DNA of 60,732 nt from REEB470 sp032117095 (GTDB lineage: Bacteria; Bacillota; Bacilli; Paenibacillales; YIM-B00363): positions 1 through 60,732 of the forward strand of contig JAULZZ010000035.1 of assembly GCA_032117095.1 (NCBI GenBank), given 5' to 3'. Position 1 is the stretch's first letter. Each line of letters opens with the position of its first letter. The translations under genes were made by a program, and so were the position numbers. The notes beneath the pieces are model-generated. The model saw nothing but the letters and a program-made list of their open reading frames with translations. It had not been told where the DNA came from and did not search any database. Positions 1-8,732 of the stretch are shown here, piece after piece.

Positions 1-40
1 CCCGTTTTCCTTACTCGCTGTTCAGTTTTCAAGGTGCTCT
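1..40 (-). other. rRNA operon leader or spacer (partial)
   Basis: Read on the minus strand, the first 40 bases contain CACCTTGAAAACTGAACA. This resembles the 'TTGAAAACTGAAC' sequence that flanks rRNA genes in Bacillales (16S leader or 16S-23S spacer). It suggests that an rRNA operon starts just left of the window and is transcribed leftwards. A promoter candidate lies at 189-217. No mature rRNA sequence is inside the window. Confidence 0.5.
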
Positions 41-188
41 CGTACTTCCTATCCCCTACTGCCTATCTACTGCCCATCTCACTCATACTGCTCGTCGCTG
101 TCCGCTTACGTCTTCCCACACGTCGACGCTTCTTCCCATTTTCCTGCTCATCCGTGTGTATTTCCGTCCTTTTTTCGGCGACTTTCAT

Positions 189-217
189 ATCCTATCACAT
201 CCCATTCCCCCTTGCAA
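189..217 (-). promoter_or_regulatory. candidate rRNA-operon promoter, leftward
   Basis: On the minus strand there is a -35 TTGCAA (212-217), a 17-base spacer and a -10 TAGGAT (189-194) preceded by TG, an extended -10. It points towards the rRNA leader at the left edge. Between it and the edge I see no gene. This is a consensus match only. Confidence 0.4.
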
Positions 218-301
218 CTGTTCCCACCACTTTTTTTCAACTTTTTTTTGGAAATGCCGTTTTTCGGTGTTTTTTAATGCAGACGTGCTCTACGAGTGTC
301 C

Positions 302-1393
302 TTATGACAAAAGCAAGTGTTCGACGTCTTGTTCACCCAACACACAATCGATAAACCATGTGGGTTGCTCTATCAAACGTATAATTTCTCCTTTTATCTC
401 TATGTCTGGACGTGTAATGTGTTGTGGGTTGATTTGTACCACTTTTCCAATTTCACCGTTACCAAGCCGAATTGTACAGCCTTCTTTCATTTGAGCAATG
501 TGCACTGAAAATGCATGCACAATGTTTTCATCTAGCTTTCCTTTGGATTCATCCATAAATGACTCAAGTAACACATACGGTGATCCTTGATGATGTTTTT
601 CGTACAAAGGAAGCATTTTGTGATGAAACCGATCGACAACAGCGACGATTTTGGCATACGGATGAATATACGCATCGGACAACCCTTGCGGATACCCCTT
701 GCCATCGAGTTGTTCATGATGTTGCCAAGCGCACAATTTTGTACCTTCATTCACACCGATGTTTTCACTTAAAATTTCATAGCCGATTCGCGTATGATTT
801 TTGAGCTTTTTTACTTTTTCTTCTTCGGTGATTTCCAGATCTGAAACATCAAATCGTGTAACTCCAATGTCACACAGCAATGCACCCATTGCGAGGGGAA
901 TCATATCTTTTTGTGGCATGTTTATGATCTTAGATACCAAATGACTGCTCAAACAGCGCATAATGGCGACATTCAAGTGAAAGGAATCGACAGTTTTTTG
1001 GGGTGGGGGAATGAATGTCAACGGATTGTACACGTCTATAAGCGCAAATAGTTTCATTAGCTCTGTGCGAATTTCGATGACAGGGAGATCGTTTCTCCCC
1101 GATTGAATAAAACGAAATTGATTTTTTAATACTTGGAGCAATCTCTCATAGAGGTGAAAAAAAGCGACCATTTCCGTGGCAAACTGCCAATCACTCATGT
1201 TATCCATGCCGTTTTTTTGATTTTTTTCTGTTTCTTCAACATGAACATGCTGAATCATAAATGCTTTTAGCACTTCGATATCCCGTGACGTAATCACGTG
1301 ATTTTTATGCAATAGCAGCCCGCCCTTAGGAGAGTGCACATGGTCGAGCATGCGAACCCCTGGTTTAAGATGAGACACAGGAACAGCAACCAT
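302..1393 (-). CDS. HD-GYP domain protein, degenerate active site
   Basis: A protein of about 363 aa in the HD-GYP class, whose active members hydrolyse cyclic di-nucleotides such as c-di-GMP. The GYP signature is intact (HEQLDGKGYP near residue 235). The metal-binding His-Asp pair is changed: the segment reads LLCDIG where LLHDIGK is usual, so the first metal-ligand histidine is a cysteine and the following lysine is also lost. The N-terminal ~130 residues look like the adaptor region of gyrA-linked HD-GYP proteins. The start was chosen at the ATG behind GGGGGGAAAGG; an ATG 15 bases upstream is possible. It follows gyrA in the same direction, an order I know from Brevibacillus/Paenibacillus-type genomes. 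The family call is firm; catalytic activity is doubtful. Confidence 0.85.
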   Translation of the reverse strand: MVAVPVSHLKPGVRMLDHVHSPKGGLLLHKNHVITSRDIEVLKAFMIQHVHVEETEKNQKNGMDNMSDWQFATEMVAFFHLYERLLQVLKNQFRFIQSGRNDLPVIEIRTELMKLFALIDVYNPLTFIPPPQKTVDSFHLNVAIMRCLSSHLVSKIINMPQKDMIPLAMGALLCDIGVTRFDVSDLEITEEEKVKKLKNHTRIGYEILSENIGVNEGTKLCAWQHHEQLDGKGYPQGLSDAYIHPYAKIVAVVDRFHHKMLPLYEKHHQGSPYVLLESFMDESKGKLDENIVHAFSVHIAQMKEGCTIRLGNGEIGKVVQINPQHITRPDIEIKGEIIRLIEQPTWFIDCVLGEQDVEHLLLS

Positions 1394-1533
1394 CCTTTCC
1401 CCCCCCATTTCTTCAAAAATAAGACCGATCTACACGTGAACATCGATCGACTTCCTGCACGGGGGAGCACATCCCTTCCCTTATGCGCGTATATTGTCGT
1501 TGACCGTTTTTTCTCTTCGCCACCATAGATTTT

Positions 1534-4050
1534 TTAGGATAAATTTTCTTCATGCTGAAAATCTAATGCTTGTTTTTCCTCTTCTACAAATTTTTCCTCC
1601 ATCAACACTTCGTCCCGTTGTACTTGGGTCACCGTCGCCACACTATCGTCATCTCGGGGATGAATCAATCGTACGCCTTGTGTATTTCGTCCCATCGATG
1701 ATACTTCTTCCATTTTGGAACGTATGATCGTTCCCGACTGCGTAATAATCACGAGGTCTTGATTGTTGCGCACGACTTTTAGCCCGACAACAGTCCCATT
1801 TTTTGCGGTGACATTGAGTGTTTTAATTCCTTTTCCCCCACGGGATTGAATGCGATATTCAGACATCGGTGTCCGCTTTCCATATCCCATAGAAGTGACG
1901 ATCAACACGTCATCATTTTCATCGACAACATCCATATCAATGACTTTGTCGTCCTCGCTAAGTTGAATGCCTTTGACTCCTGTCGAAGCCCGCCCCATTG
2001 CACGTACTTCTCCCTCGGGAAAGCGAATAGATTTCCCTTGCTGTGTCCCCATTACAATTTGTCTCGTCCCGTCCGTCAGTCGAACACCAATGAGCTCATC
2101 GTCTTCTCGCAATACGAGTGCGATCAAACCGCCTTTACGCATGTGTTGAAACTCGACCAACGGTGTCTTCTTCACGATACCTTGTTTAGTTGCAAAAAAC
2201 AAATACGGTGCATCGTCTTCTTCTTGGGTGTTTTGTTGCTCGGGGATGGGGATCACCGCTTGGATGCGTTCGCCTTGTTCAATTTGCAACAAATTAATAA
2301 TAGGCGTACCCCGCGCAGTGCGTCCCAACTCTGGAACTTCATATCCTTTGAGTCGATATGCTTTTCCTTTATTCGTGATGTATAGCAAATAATTATGCGT
2401 ATTGGTCACGAGCAAATGTTCGACATAATCGTCTTCTTTTGTATCCATGCCAACAATGCCCCGTCCGCCTCGACGTTGATTCCGATACGTATCTACGGGA
2501 ATACGTTTAATATATCCTGTATGTGAAATTGTAATCAACACTTCCTCTTGCGGGATGAGGTCTTCGTCTAGGATGGCTTCATCGGATACGGTGATCTCTG
2601 TGCGTCTCTCGTCTGCAAATTGGGTGCGCACGTGTTGCAACTCTTCGGCAATGATGCGCATGACGAGTGCGTTGTTCCCTAATACATCCACATAATATGC
2701 AATTTTAGCGACGAGTTCCGCATATTCTTGTTCGATCTTATCGCGTTCTAGTCCTGTTAATCGTTGCAAACGCATTTCCAAAATGGCCTGTGCTTGCTCG
2801 ATCGTCAATCCAAATTCGGCGATCAGCCGTTCACGGGCTTGTTCTGTCGTCCGCGAAGAGCGAATGAGTGCGATTACTTGATCCAAACGATCCAACGCAA
2901 TCCGATATCCCTCGAGAATGTGTGCCCGTGCTTTTGCTTTTTTGAGGTCGAATTCTGTACGTCTGCGGATGACGACGACTTGGTGTTGAATATAATGGTG
3001 TAACATTTCGCGCAAATGCAATACTTTCGGTTCCCCATCGACGAGCGCAAGCATATTGATCCCAAAATTGAGTTGCATTGGCGTGTGCTTGTACAAATTG
3101 TTTAGCATCACATGCGGATTTACGTCTCGGCGCAATTCCATCACGATACGCATCCCATTTCTATCGGATTCATCGCGCAAATCCGTAATCCCTTCTATCT
3201 TTTTTTCCCTTACAAGCTCAGCGATTTTTTCGATTAATTTTGCTTTAATGACTTGATATGGCAATTCGGTCACGATAATGCGTGGTTTTTGATTTATTTC
3301 GTCGATGTGTGTGCGTGCGCGCATCGTAATGGAGCCACGACCCGTGCGGTATGCTTGTTGAATGCCTTCTCTTCCCATAATAAAACCAGCGGTGGGAAAA
3401 TCCGGTCCTTTTATCACTGTCATCAATTGGGCGACTGTCGTGTCGGGATTGGCGATCAGCATCAACACGCCATCGATAATCTCGCCTAAATTATGGGGGG
3501 GAATGTTCGTTGCCATCCCCACGGCGATGCCCGATATGCCATTGACGAGTAGGTTGGGAAATCGTGCCGGAAATACGACGGGTTCTTGTTCTTCACCATC
3601 ATAGTTCGGCACAAAATCAACCGTATCTTTGTTCAAATCACGGAGTAATTCCATCGCAATTTTCGATAATTTTGCTTCGGTATACCGCATGGCTGCTGCG
3701 GCATCTCCATCGATGGAACCAAAGTTTCCATGCCCATCAATCAACATGTACCGCAAGGAAAAATCCTGTGCCATGCGTACCATCGTTTCATACACAGCAG
3801 CGTCACCATGCGGATGATATTTCCCGATGACTTCCCCAACGATGCGCGCAGATTTTTTATAAGGTTTATCAGGAGACATTCCGAGCTCAGACATCGCATA
3901 TAAAATGCGTCGATGAACGGGCTTTAAGCCGTCACGCACGTCGGGCAGCGCACGACTTACAATAATACTCATCGCATAGTCCATAAACGATGCGCGCATC
4001 TCCGTACCAATGTCTCGTTCTTGTACTGTTTGGTGCAAATCGCTGGACAT
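1534..4050 (-). CDS. gyrA: DNA gyrase subunit A
   Basis: GyrA is the breakage-reunion subunit of the A2B2 DNA gyrase, which introduces negative supercoils into DNA using ATP. The 838-aa length is normal. The catalytic tyrosine lies in AAAMRYTEAKL (about residue 123), and the C-terminal beta-pinwheel has the GyrA-box QRRGGRG. In the quinolone-resistance-determining region the sequence is HPHGDAAVYET: Ala84 stands where E. coli has Ser83, and Glu88 where E. coli has Asp87. The gene lies 20 bases after gyrB on the same strand and is probably co-transcribed with it. The acidic C-terminal tail (EEKFVEEEKQ) is typical for Firmicutes. Confidence 0.97.
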   Translation of the reverse strand: MSSDLHQTVQERDIGTEMRASFMDYAMSIIVSRALPDVRDGLKPVHRRILYAMSELGMSPDKPYKKSARIVGEVIGKYHPHGDAAVYETMVRMAQDFSLRYMLIDGHGNFGSIDGDAAAAMRYTEAKLSKIAMELLRDLNKDTVDFVPNYDGEEQEPVVFPARFPNLLVNGISGIAVGMATNIPPHNLGEIIDGVLMLIANPDTTVAQLMTVIKGPDFPTAGFIMGREGIQQAYRTGRGSITMRARTHIDEINQKPRIIVTELPYQVIKAKLIEKIAELVREKKIEGITDLRDESDRNGMRIVMELRRDVNPHVMLNNLYKHTPMQLNFGINMLALVDGEPKVLHLREMLHHYIQHQVVVIRRRTEFDLKKAKARAHILEGYRIALDRLDQVIALIRSSRTTEQARERLIAEFGLTIEQAQAILEMRLQRLTGLERDKIEQEYAELVAKIAYYVDVLGNNALVMRIIAEELQHVRTQFADERRTEITVSDEAILDEDLIPQEEVLITISHTGYIKRIPVDTYRNQRRGGRGIVGMDTKEDDYVEHLLVTNTHNYLLYITNKGKAYRLKGYEVPELGRTARGTPIINLLQIEQGERIQAVIPIPEQQNTQEEDDAPYLFFATKQGIVKKTPLVEFQHMRKGGLIALVLREDDELIGVRLTDGTRQIVMGTQQGKSIRFPEGEVRAMGRASTGVKGIQLSEDDKVIDMDVVDENDDVLIVTSMGYGKRTPMSEYRIQSRGGKGIKTLNVTAKNGTVVGLKVVRNNQDLVIITQSGTIIRSKMEEVSSMGRNTQGVRLIHPRDDDSVATVTQVQRDEVLMEEKFVEEEKQALDFQHEENLS

Positions 4051-4070
4051 CGTGTTACTCCTTTACTCCT

Positions 4071-5981
4071 CTATACGTCAAGGTTTTTTACATATTTAGC
4101 ATGCGTTTGGATGAATTCACGTCGAGGTTCTACGTGATCCCCCATTAATGTATTAAAAATTTCATCTGCTAACGTGGCGTCCTGAATAGACACTTGTAAT
4201 AAAGTACGTTGTTGAGGGTCCATTGTTGTTTCCCAAAGTTGAGACGGGTTCATTTCACCCAATCCTTTGTATCGCTGAATGGAAGGCTTTGTTCCTTCGC
4301 CAAATTGCGCCAATATTTGATCTCGTTGTTTGTCGTTGTATGCATACCGAATTACTTTGCTTTTTTCCAGTTTGTATAACGGAGGTTGTGCGATATAAAT
4401 GTACCCATTTTCGATTACTTTTCGCATGTACCGATAAAAAAAAGTGAGTAATAACGTGCGAATGTGTGCACCATCTACGTCTGCGTCAGTCATAATAATG
4501 ATTTTGTGATAACGGGTTTTGGTAATATCGAAGTCTTCTCCAATCCCAGCACCCAATGCCGTAATGATCGCTCGAATTTCGGAATTGGCTAAAATTTTGT
4601 CTAATCTTGCTTTTTCTACATTTAGAATTTTGCCTCTCAAGGGTAAAATCGCTTGAAAATGACGGTCACGTCCTTGTTTTGCCGACCCTCCCGCGGAATC
4701 TCCTTCGACGATGTACACTTCAGAGATTGAGGCGTCCTTTGAGGAACAATCCGCCAATTTTCCCGGTAGAGAGCTAATTTCAAGCGCACTTTTGCGTCTC
4801 GTCAATTCTCTTGCTTTTTTGGCCGCTTCTCGTGCACGTGCGGCTTGCAATGCTTTGTCGACGATGCGTTTGGCGACTGCAGGATGTTCGTGTAAAAATT
4901 CGGATAGTTTCTCTGAGAACAGCGATTCGACCAGCCCACGTACTTCGCTATTGCTTAATTTTGTTTTTGTTTGTCCTTCAAACTGCGGTTCAGGAATTTT
5001 AACGGACAATACGACGGTAATGCCTTCGCGTACGTCTTCACCGCTTACATTCGCTTCTGATTCTTTGATGAGATTTACTTTTCTGGCGTATTCGTTGATC
5101 ACCCGAGTGAGTGCGCTTTTGAACCCAGATTCATGCGTCCCGCCTTCGTGTGTATGAATGTTATTAGCAAAAGAATACAACGTCTCGTTATACGAATCGT
5201 TATACTGAATGGCAATTTCAATTTCTATCGCTTCTTTTTGGCCACGAATTGCGATCGGGGCTTCGTGCAACACTTCGCGACTGCGATTGAGCCATTCGAC
5301 GAACGAGACAATGCCTCCTTCGTACGCAAACACATGCGTCGTATCGGTGCGTTCATCATGCAATTGGATGCGTACTCCTGCATTAAGAAAGGCGAGTTCA
5401 CGCAAACGAGATTGTAAAATATCAAAATCATATTCGGTCGTTTCAGTGAAAATTTCTTCGTCTGGCCAAAATGTAACTGTCGTACCGGTTTGGGACGTAT
5501 CCCCGATGCGCTGTACATCGTATTGTGGAATCCCTCGATGGTATTCTTGACGATACACGCCTCCTTCACGGGACACTGTAACAATCACCTGTCGAGACAA
5601 TGCATTCACAACAGAAATGCCTACGCCATGCAATCCACCGGATACTTTGTACCCTTCACCACCAAACTTCCCTCCGGCATGCAATACAGTCATAACGACT
5701 TCTAAGGCGGGGCGTTTTAATTTTGGGTGTTCTCCAATCGGGATGCCCCGTCCATTGTCGCTGACTGTGATCGATTGATCCAGATGAACCGTCACTTGAA
5801 TCTCATTGCAATGTCCTGCTAATGCTTCGTCGATGCTATTGTCCACGACTTCCCATACCAAATGATGCAATCCTCGACTACTTGTCGATCCGATATACAT
5901 CCCTGGACGTTTGCGAACGGCTTCTAGCCCTTCTAATACTTGAATATGCGTTTCGTCGTAACGGGTTTGTATTTCTGTCAT
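4071..5981 (-). CDS. gyrB: DNA gyrase subunit B
   Basis: ATPase subunit of DNA gyrase, 636 aa. GHKL ATPase motifs are visible: VVDNSIDEALAG, SDNGRGIP and GGLHGVGISVVNALS. The toprim domain carries EGDSAGGSAKQGRDR and the acidic triplet DADVDGAHI; the C-terminal region has YKGLGEMNP. Possible starts overlap the end of recF (GTG at 5993, ATG at 5990). I chose the ATG at 5981 because it gives the same N-terminal length before IQVLEGLEAVRKRPG as Bacillus GyrB. A GGAG sequence lies 12 bases upstream of it. Coupling to recF is likely. Confidence 0.96.
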   Translation of the reverse strand: MTEIQTRYDETHIQVLEGLEAVRKRPGMYIGSTSSRGLHHLVWEVVDNSIDEALAGHCNEIQVTVHLDQSITVSDNGRGIPIGEHPKLKRPALEVVMTVLHAGGKFGGEGYKVSGGLHGVGISVVNALSRQVIVTVSREGGVYRQEYHRGIPQYDVQRIGDTSQTGTTVTFWPDEEIFTETTEYDFDILQSRLRELAFLNAGVRIQLHDERTDTTHVFAYEGGIVSFVEWLNRSREVLHEAPIAIRGQKEAIEIEIAIQYNDSYNETLYSFANNIHTHEGGTHESGFKSALTRVINEYARKVNLIKESEANVSGEDVREGITVVLSVKIPEPQFEGQTKTKLSNSEVRGLVESLFSEKLSEFLHEHPAVAKRIVDKALQAARAREAAKKARELTRRKSALEISSLPGKLADCSSKDASISEVYIVEGDSAGGSAKQGRDRHFQAILPLRGKILNVEKARLDKILANSEIRAIITALGAGIGEDFDITKTRYHKIIIMTDADVDGAHIRTLLLTFFYRYMRKVIENGYIYIAQPPLYKLEKSKVIRYAYNDKQRDQILAQFGEGTKPSIQRYKGLGEMNPSQLWETTMDPQQRTLLQVSIQDATLADEIFNTLMGDHVEPRREFIQTHAKYVKNLDV

Positions 5982-5989
5982 TCTTGTCA

Positions 5990-7105
5990 TCACTCCAATG
6001 AAATAGTCCCTTGCGTCACACGAAACGGCTGGATATCACGCCATAATGAAAACGATAACCCTTCCACATCGGTTGAAGTTATAAAAGTCTGTACTTTGTG
6101 CTGAAACAATGAAATAAGCCGACTTTGGCGCAAGGAATCGAGCTCCGACAATACGTCGTCTAGTAGCAATATCGGAGTTTCCCCTGTGACTTCCTCGATT
6201 AAAGCGATTTCTGCTAATTTAACAGATAAAGCCGTTGTGCGTTGTTGTCCTTGTGAACCATACGTATACGCTTCTTTGCCATTGATCCAAAAAGACACGT
6301 CGTCTCGATGTGGTCCGACCAAGGTCATGCCACGTCGTCGCTCCTGCGCATGCATTTGTTCTAACTGTACCATAAATCGCTGTGAAATAACAGTTTCCGT
6401 CTCGTCTTCGTGCACAGGAAATGACGCATTGTAGTGTAACGTTAAATTTTCGCGTTGATCTGTGAGTCCTTCATGGATTGTCATTGCCAATTGTTGAAGA
6501 TGATCGATAAACTGCTTTCGACGCATGATGACTTTTGTACCGTATTTCGTGAGTTGCTCATTCCATATTGCTAGTAACGTGTGGTCAAGCGAGATTGCAT
6601 GCATGTGTTGACGCAAATAATGATTTCGTTGTTGTACGATGTGAATATATTGCGTTAAGTCATACAAATAATTTGGATAAATTTGTGAAATCTCACGGTC
6701 TAGAAATTTTCGTCGTATCGCAGGAGACCCTTTTACCAATTCAAGCTGTTCGGGGGAAAACAAAACGACTTTCAGTGAACCGATGTAATGGCTGAGTTTG
6801 TGCATTTCTAATGTGTTCATGCGCACCGTTTTATGTTGTATACCGATTTCTACTTGTAACGTATGTGTGGTTTGTCGTTGTGCGATCGTCCCTTCAATAC
6901 GACAGGAAGAAGCATCCCAAGAAATTAATTCACGATCACGTGATGTGCGATGCGATTTTGTGTAGGAAAGCGCATAGATGGCTTCGAGTAAATTTGTTTT
7001 CCCTTGAGCATTTTGTCCTAAAAATAAATTTACAGGGTAATTTGTATCAAGCTCCAAAGAGGAAAAATTCCGAAATTGATGTAATGAAAGTTGGGTAATG
7101 TTCAT
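5990..7105 (-). CDS. recF: DNA replication and repair protein RecF
   Basis: SMC-like ATPase of 371 aa that acts with RecO and RecR to load RecA at single-strand gaps. The Walker A is GQNAQGKTNLLEAIYAL and the ABC-type signature region includes SQGQQRTTALSVKLAE, followed by Walker B LLLDDVLSELD. The reading frame extends upstream to 7267, but the ATG at 7105 gives the usual start of RecF and overlaps the yaaA stop by 4 bases. Its own end overlaps the earliest gyrB starts, so yaaA-recF-gyrB form a tightly coupled operon, as in Bacillus. Confidence 0.95.
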   Translation of the reverse strand: MNITQLSLHQFRNFSSLELDTNYPVNLFLGQNAQGKTNLLEAIYALSYTKSHRTSRDRELISWDASSCRIEGTIAQRQTTHTLQVEIGIQHKTVRMNTLEMHKLSHYIGSLKVVLFSPEQLELVKGSPAIRRKFLDREISQIYPNYLYDLTQYIHIVQQRNHYLRQHMHAISLDHTLLAIWNEQLTKYGTKVIMRRKQFIDHLQQLAMTIHEGLTDQRENLTLHYNASFPVHEDETETVISQRFMVQLEQMHAQERRRGMTLVGPHRDDVSFWINGKEAYTYGSQGQQRTTALSVKLAEIALIEEVTGETPILLLDDVLSELDSLRQSRLISLFQHKVQTFITSTDVEGLSFSLWRDIQPFRVTQGTISLE

Positions 7106-7314
7106 ACGATAATGTATTCGCCATACCCTGCGATACACAAGAGGTCTCCTACACGAAGTTTTCGTCCACGTCGTTGTTCTGATTGTCCATTTACGGTAAT
7201 CGCAACCGTACATAAAAAATGTTTTGTTTCTCCGCCGGATTGCACAAGTGCCATTTTTTTTAAGCATTGAGCCAATGTCATGTATTCGCCGGTGAGTGCA
7301 ATGTGTTGTGCCAA
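7102..7314 (-). CDS. yaaA: S4-domain RNA-binding protein YaaA/RlbA
   Basis: A 70-aa protein with a single S4-like RNA-binding fold (LAQCLKKMALVQSGGE ... VNGQSEQRRGRKLRVGD). It is the YaaA protein always found between dnaN and recF in Bacillales and thought to contact the ribosome or its assembly intermediates. It is separated from dnaN by 14 bases and overlaps recF by 4. Length and position are normal. Confidence 0.92.
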   Translation of the reverse strand: MAQHIALTGEYMTLAQCLKKMALVQSGGETKHFLCTVAITVNGQSEQRRGRKLRVGDLLCIAGYGEYIIV

Positions 7315-7328
7315 AGAGTACTCACTCC

Positions 7329-8477
7329 TTATTGGTACGCTGTACGGTAAGGCAGCATTAAATAAATGAGATGTGGGTCTGTTTTCGATGTGACCATAAT
7401 CGGTTTATTGCTTTCGCTGGACAATCCGAGCACGATCGTATTGTATTCTATGTTTTTGAGTACGTCCAAAATGTACTTTGTGTTAAAAGAAATGTCTTGG
7501 GATGGTCCTTCGCATCCATGTACAAAAATTTCTTCGCTTACTTGTCCAATTTGGTTTGCATGAGACGTAAGCAAAAAATAATTTTCATTTTCTACCGTGT
7601 TGATGCGTGAAATTTTAATGTCGTCATTACGCACGAGTAAGTAGGAACGTTGGATTGCATCAAAAAAATGTAGCGCATCAAGATGTATTTTTGTATCGGG
7701 TTGAAAAGAAAGGATGGATTTGACGTCGGGATATTTTCCGCTGAGTAGGCGTGCATAAAATAAAATTTTGTTGAACTTAAACAATATTTGATGGTCACTC
7801 AGTGTGATTTCGATTGTTTGATCGTCATCGGGCAATATTTTGAACAATTCATTGAGATGAGTACTTGAAATTGTAAAGGAAATTGGTTTTTCGGTATGTG
7901 TAGCAATGTCACGCTTTATTGCGATGAGGCGTTGCTTATTTGTGGCGTATAACTGTAATGTGTTATTTTCCCATAGCCAATATACACCGGATGTAATTTC
8001 ATTTGTATTTTCTTCAGATACTGCGAATGTGGTGTAGCGGATTAATTTTTTTAGCAGTCCACAAGAAATTGGAATATTTGTATATCCAAGTAACGAGGAA
8101 ATGTAAGGATATTCTTCTGCATCGTGTATAGCAAGCTTCATGGTCATTGTGCCACAACGCATGTGCATTTGAAACGTTTGGTCGATGCGCATGTCAATTT
8201 GGTCTTTGGGTAACTTATGTGCGATATCCACAAAAAATTTGGAGGGAACACAAACTTGTCCGGCTTCAATAATTTCTAATCCGGTTATCTCGTCTGATGC
8301 CGTGTCGATCGTATAAAGAATGGTTTGTTCGCCGTTACTTGCTGTAAATGTAAGCGTGGAAGACGTTGCGACGATTTTGATGGTGGATAAAATTGCAATG
8401 ATTGCTTTTTGGGGCAATGTTTTGCTCACCGTAGAAATGGCTTCATGAAAATATTTTTGGGATAGTCGAATATGCAA
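7329..8477 (-). CDS. dnaN: DNA polymerase III sliding clamp (beta)
   Basis: Processivity clamp of DNA polymerase III, about 382 aa, forming a ring-shaped dimer on DNA. It is recognised by its position and by clamp-type sequence: the N-terminal HIRLSQKYFHEAIS, FVDIAHKLPKD, and the C-terminal YLMLPYRTAYQ, matching the usual ending with a conserved MPxR/LPxR segment. The frame is open to 8498. The TTG at 8477 was preferred because it aligns with the N-terminus of Bacillus DnaN and has GGAG about 10 bases upstream; a GTG at 8486 is also possible. The sequence is somewhat diverged, but nothing essential is visibly missing. Confidence 0.93.
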   Translation of the reverse strand: MHIRLSQKYFHEAISTVSKTLPQKAIIAILSTIKIVATSSTLTFTASNGEQTILYTIDTASDEITGLEIIEAGQVCVPSKFFVDIAHKLPKDQIDMRIDQTFQMHMRCGTMTMKLAIHDAEEYPYISSLLGYTNIPISCGLLKKLIRYTTFAVSEENTNEITSGVYWLWENNTLQLYATNKQRLIAIKRDIATHTEKPISFTISSTHLNELFKILPDDDQTIEITLSDHQILFKFNKILFYARLLSGKYPDVKSILSFQPDTKIHLDALHFFDAIQRSYLLVRNDDIKISRINTVENENYFLLTSHANQIGQVSEEIFVHGCEGPSQDISFNTKYILDVLKNIEYNTIVLGLSSESNKPIMVTSKTDPHLIYLMLPYRTAYQ

Positions 8478-8520
8478 CAGATTCACACTCCAAAGCAAGG
8501 TGTAATGAATGAACTCAAGG

Positions 8521-8590
8521 AGAAGAAGTAGTAGTATTTATAGTAATAGTATCGTAGTAGTCGTAGTAGGGCGTGTGAATATGTGGATAA
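8521..8590 (-). other. oriC: oriC unwinding module: DnaA-trio-like repeats plus DnaA box
   Basis: Between dnaA and dnaN, the plus strand has a run of TAG/TAA trinucleotides (8527-8570), then a short GC-rich stretch (GGGCG), then a perfect DnaA box TGTGGATAA at 8582-8590 (complement of TTATCCACA). Read from dnaA towards dnaN this is box, GC-rich spacer, then CTACTACGACTACTACG-type repeats. That is the order described for the basal unwinding system (DnaA-trio) of B. subtilis oriC. A weaker box (TGTGCATCA, 8635-8643) lies nearby. The match of composition and order is strong; function is inferred. Confidence 0.75.
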
Positions 8591-8732
8591 GCGGAGAAAA
8601 CAGCGTAAAATATCAATTTTTTTCACGAACAACTTGTGCATCATGAAAGGCAAAACACCAAAGTTATCCCGAAGTTATGCAACGTCCAATGGCGTGTGTC
8701 TACGGGCGATTGGGGCTGTCTAGAAGGCGGTT

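Noticed and set aside
8499..8580. A CRISPR-like or microsatellite reading of the TAG repeats between dnaA and dnaN.
   Set aside because: The units are trinucleotides without spacers, and their order with the DnaA box fits a DnaA-trio origin element.
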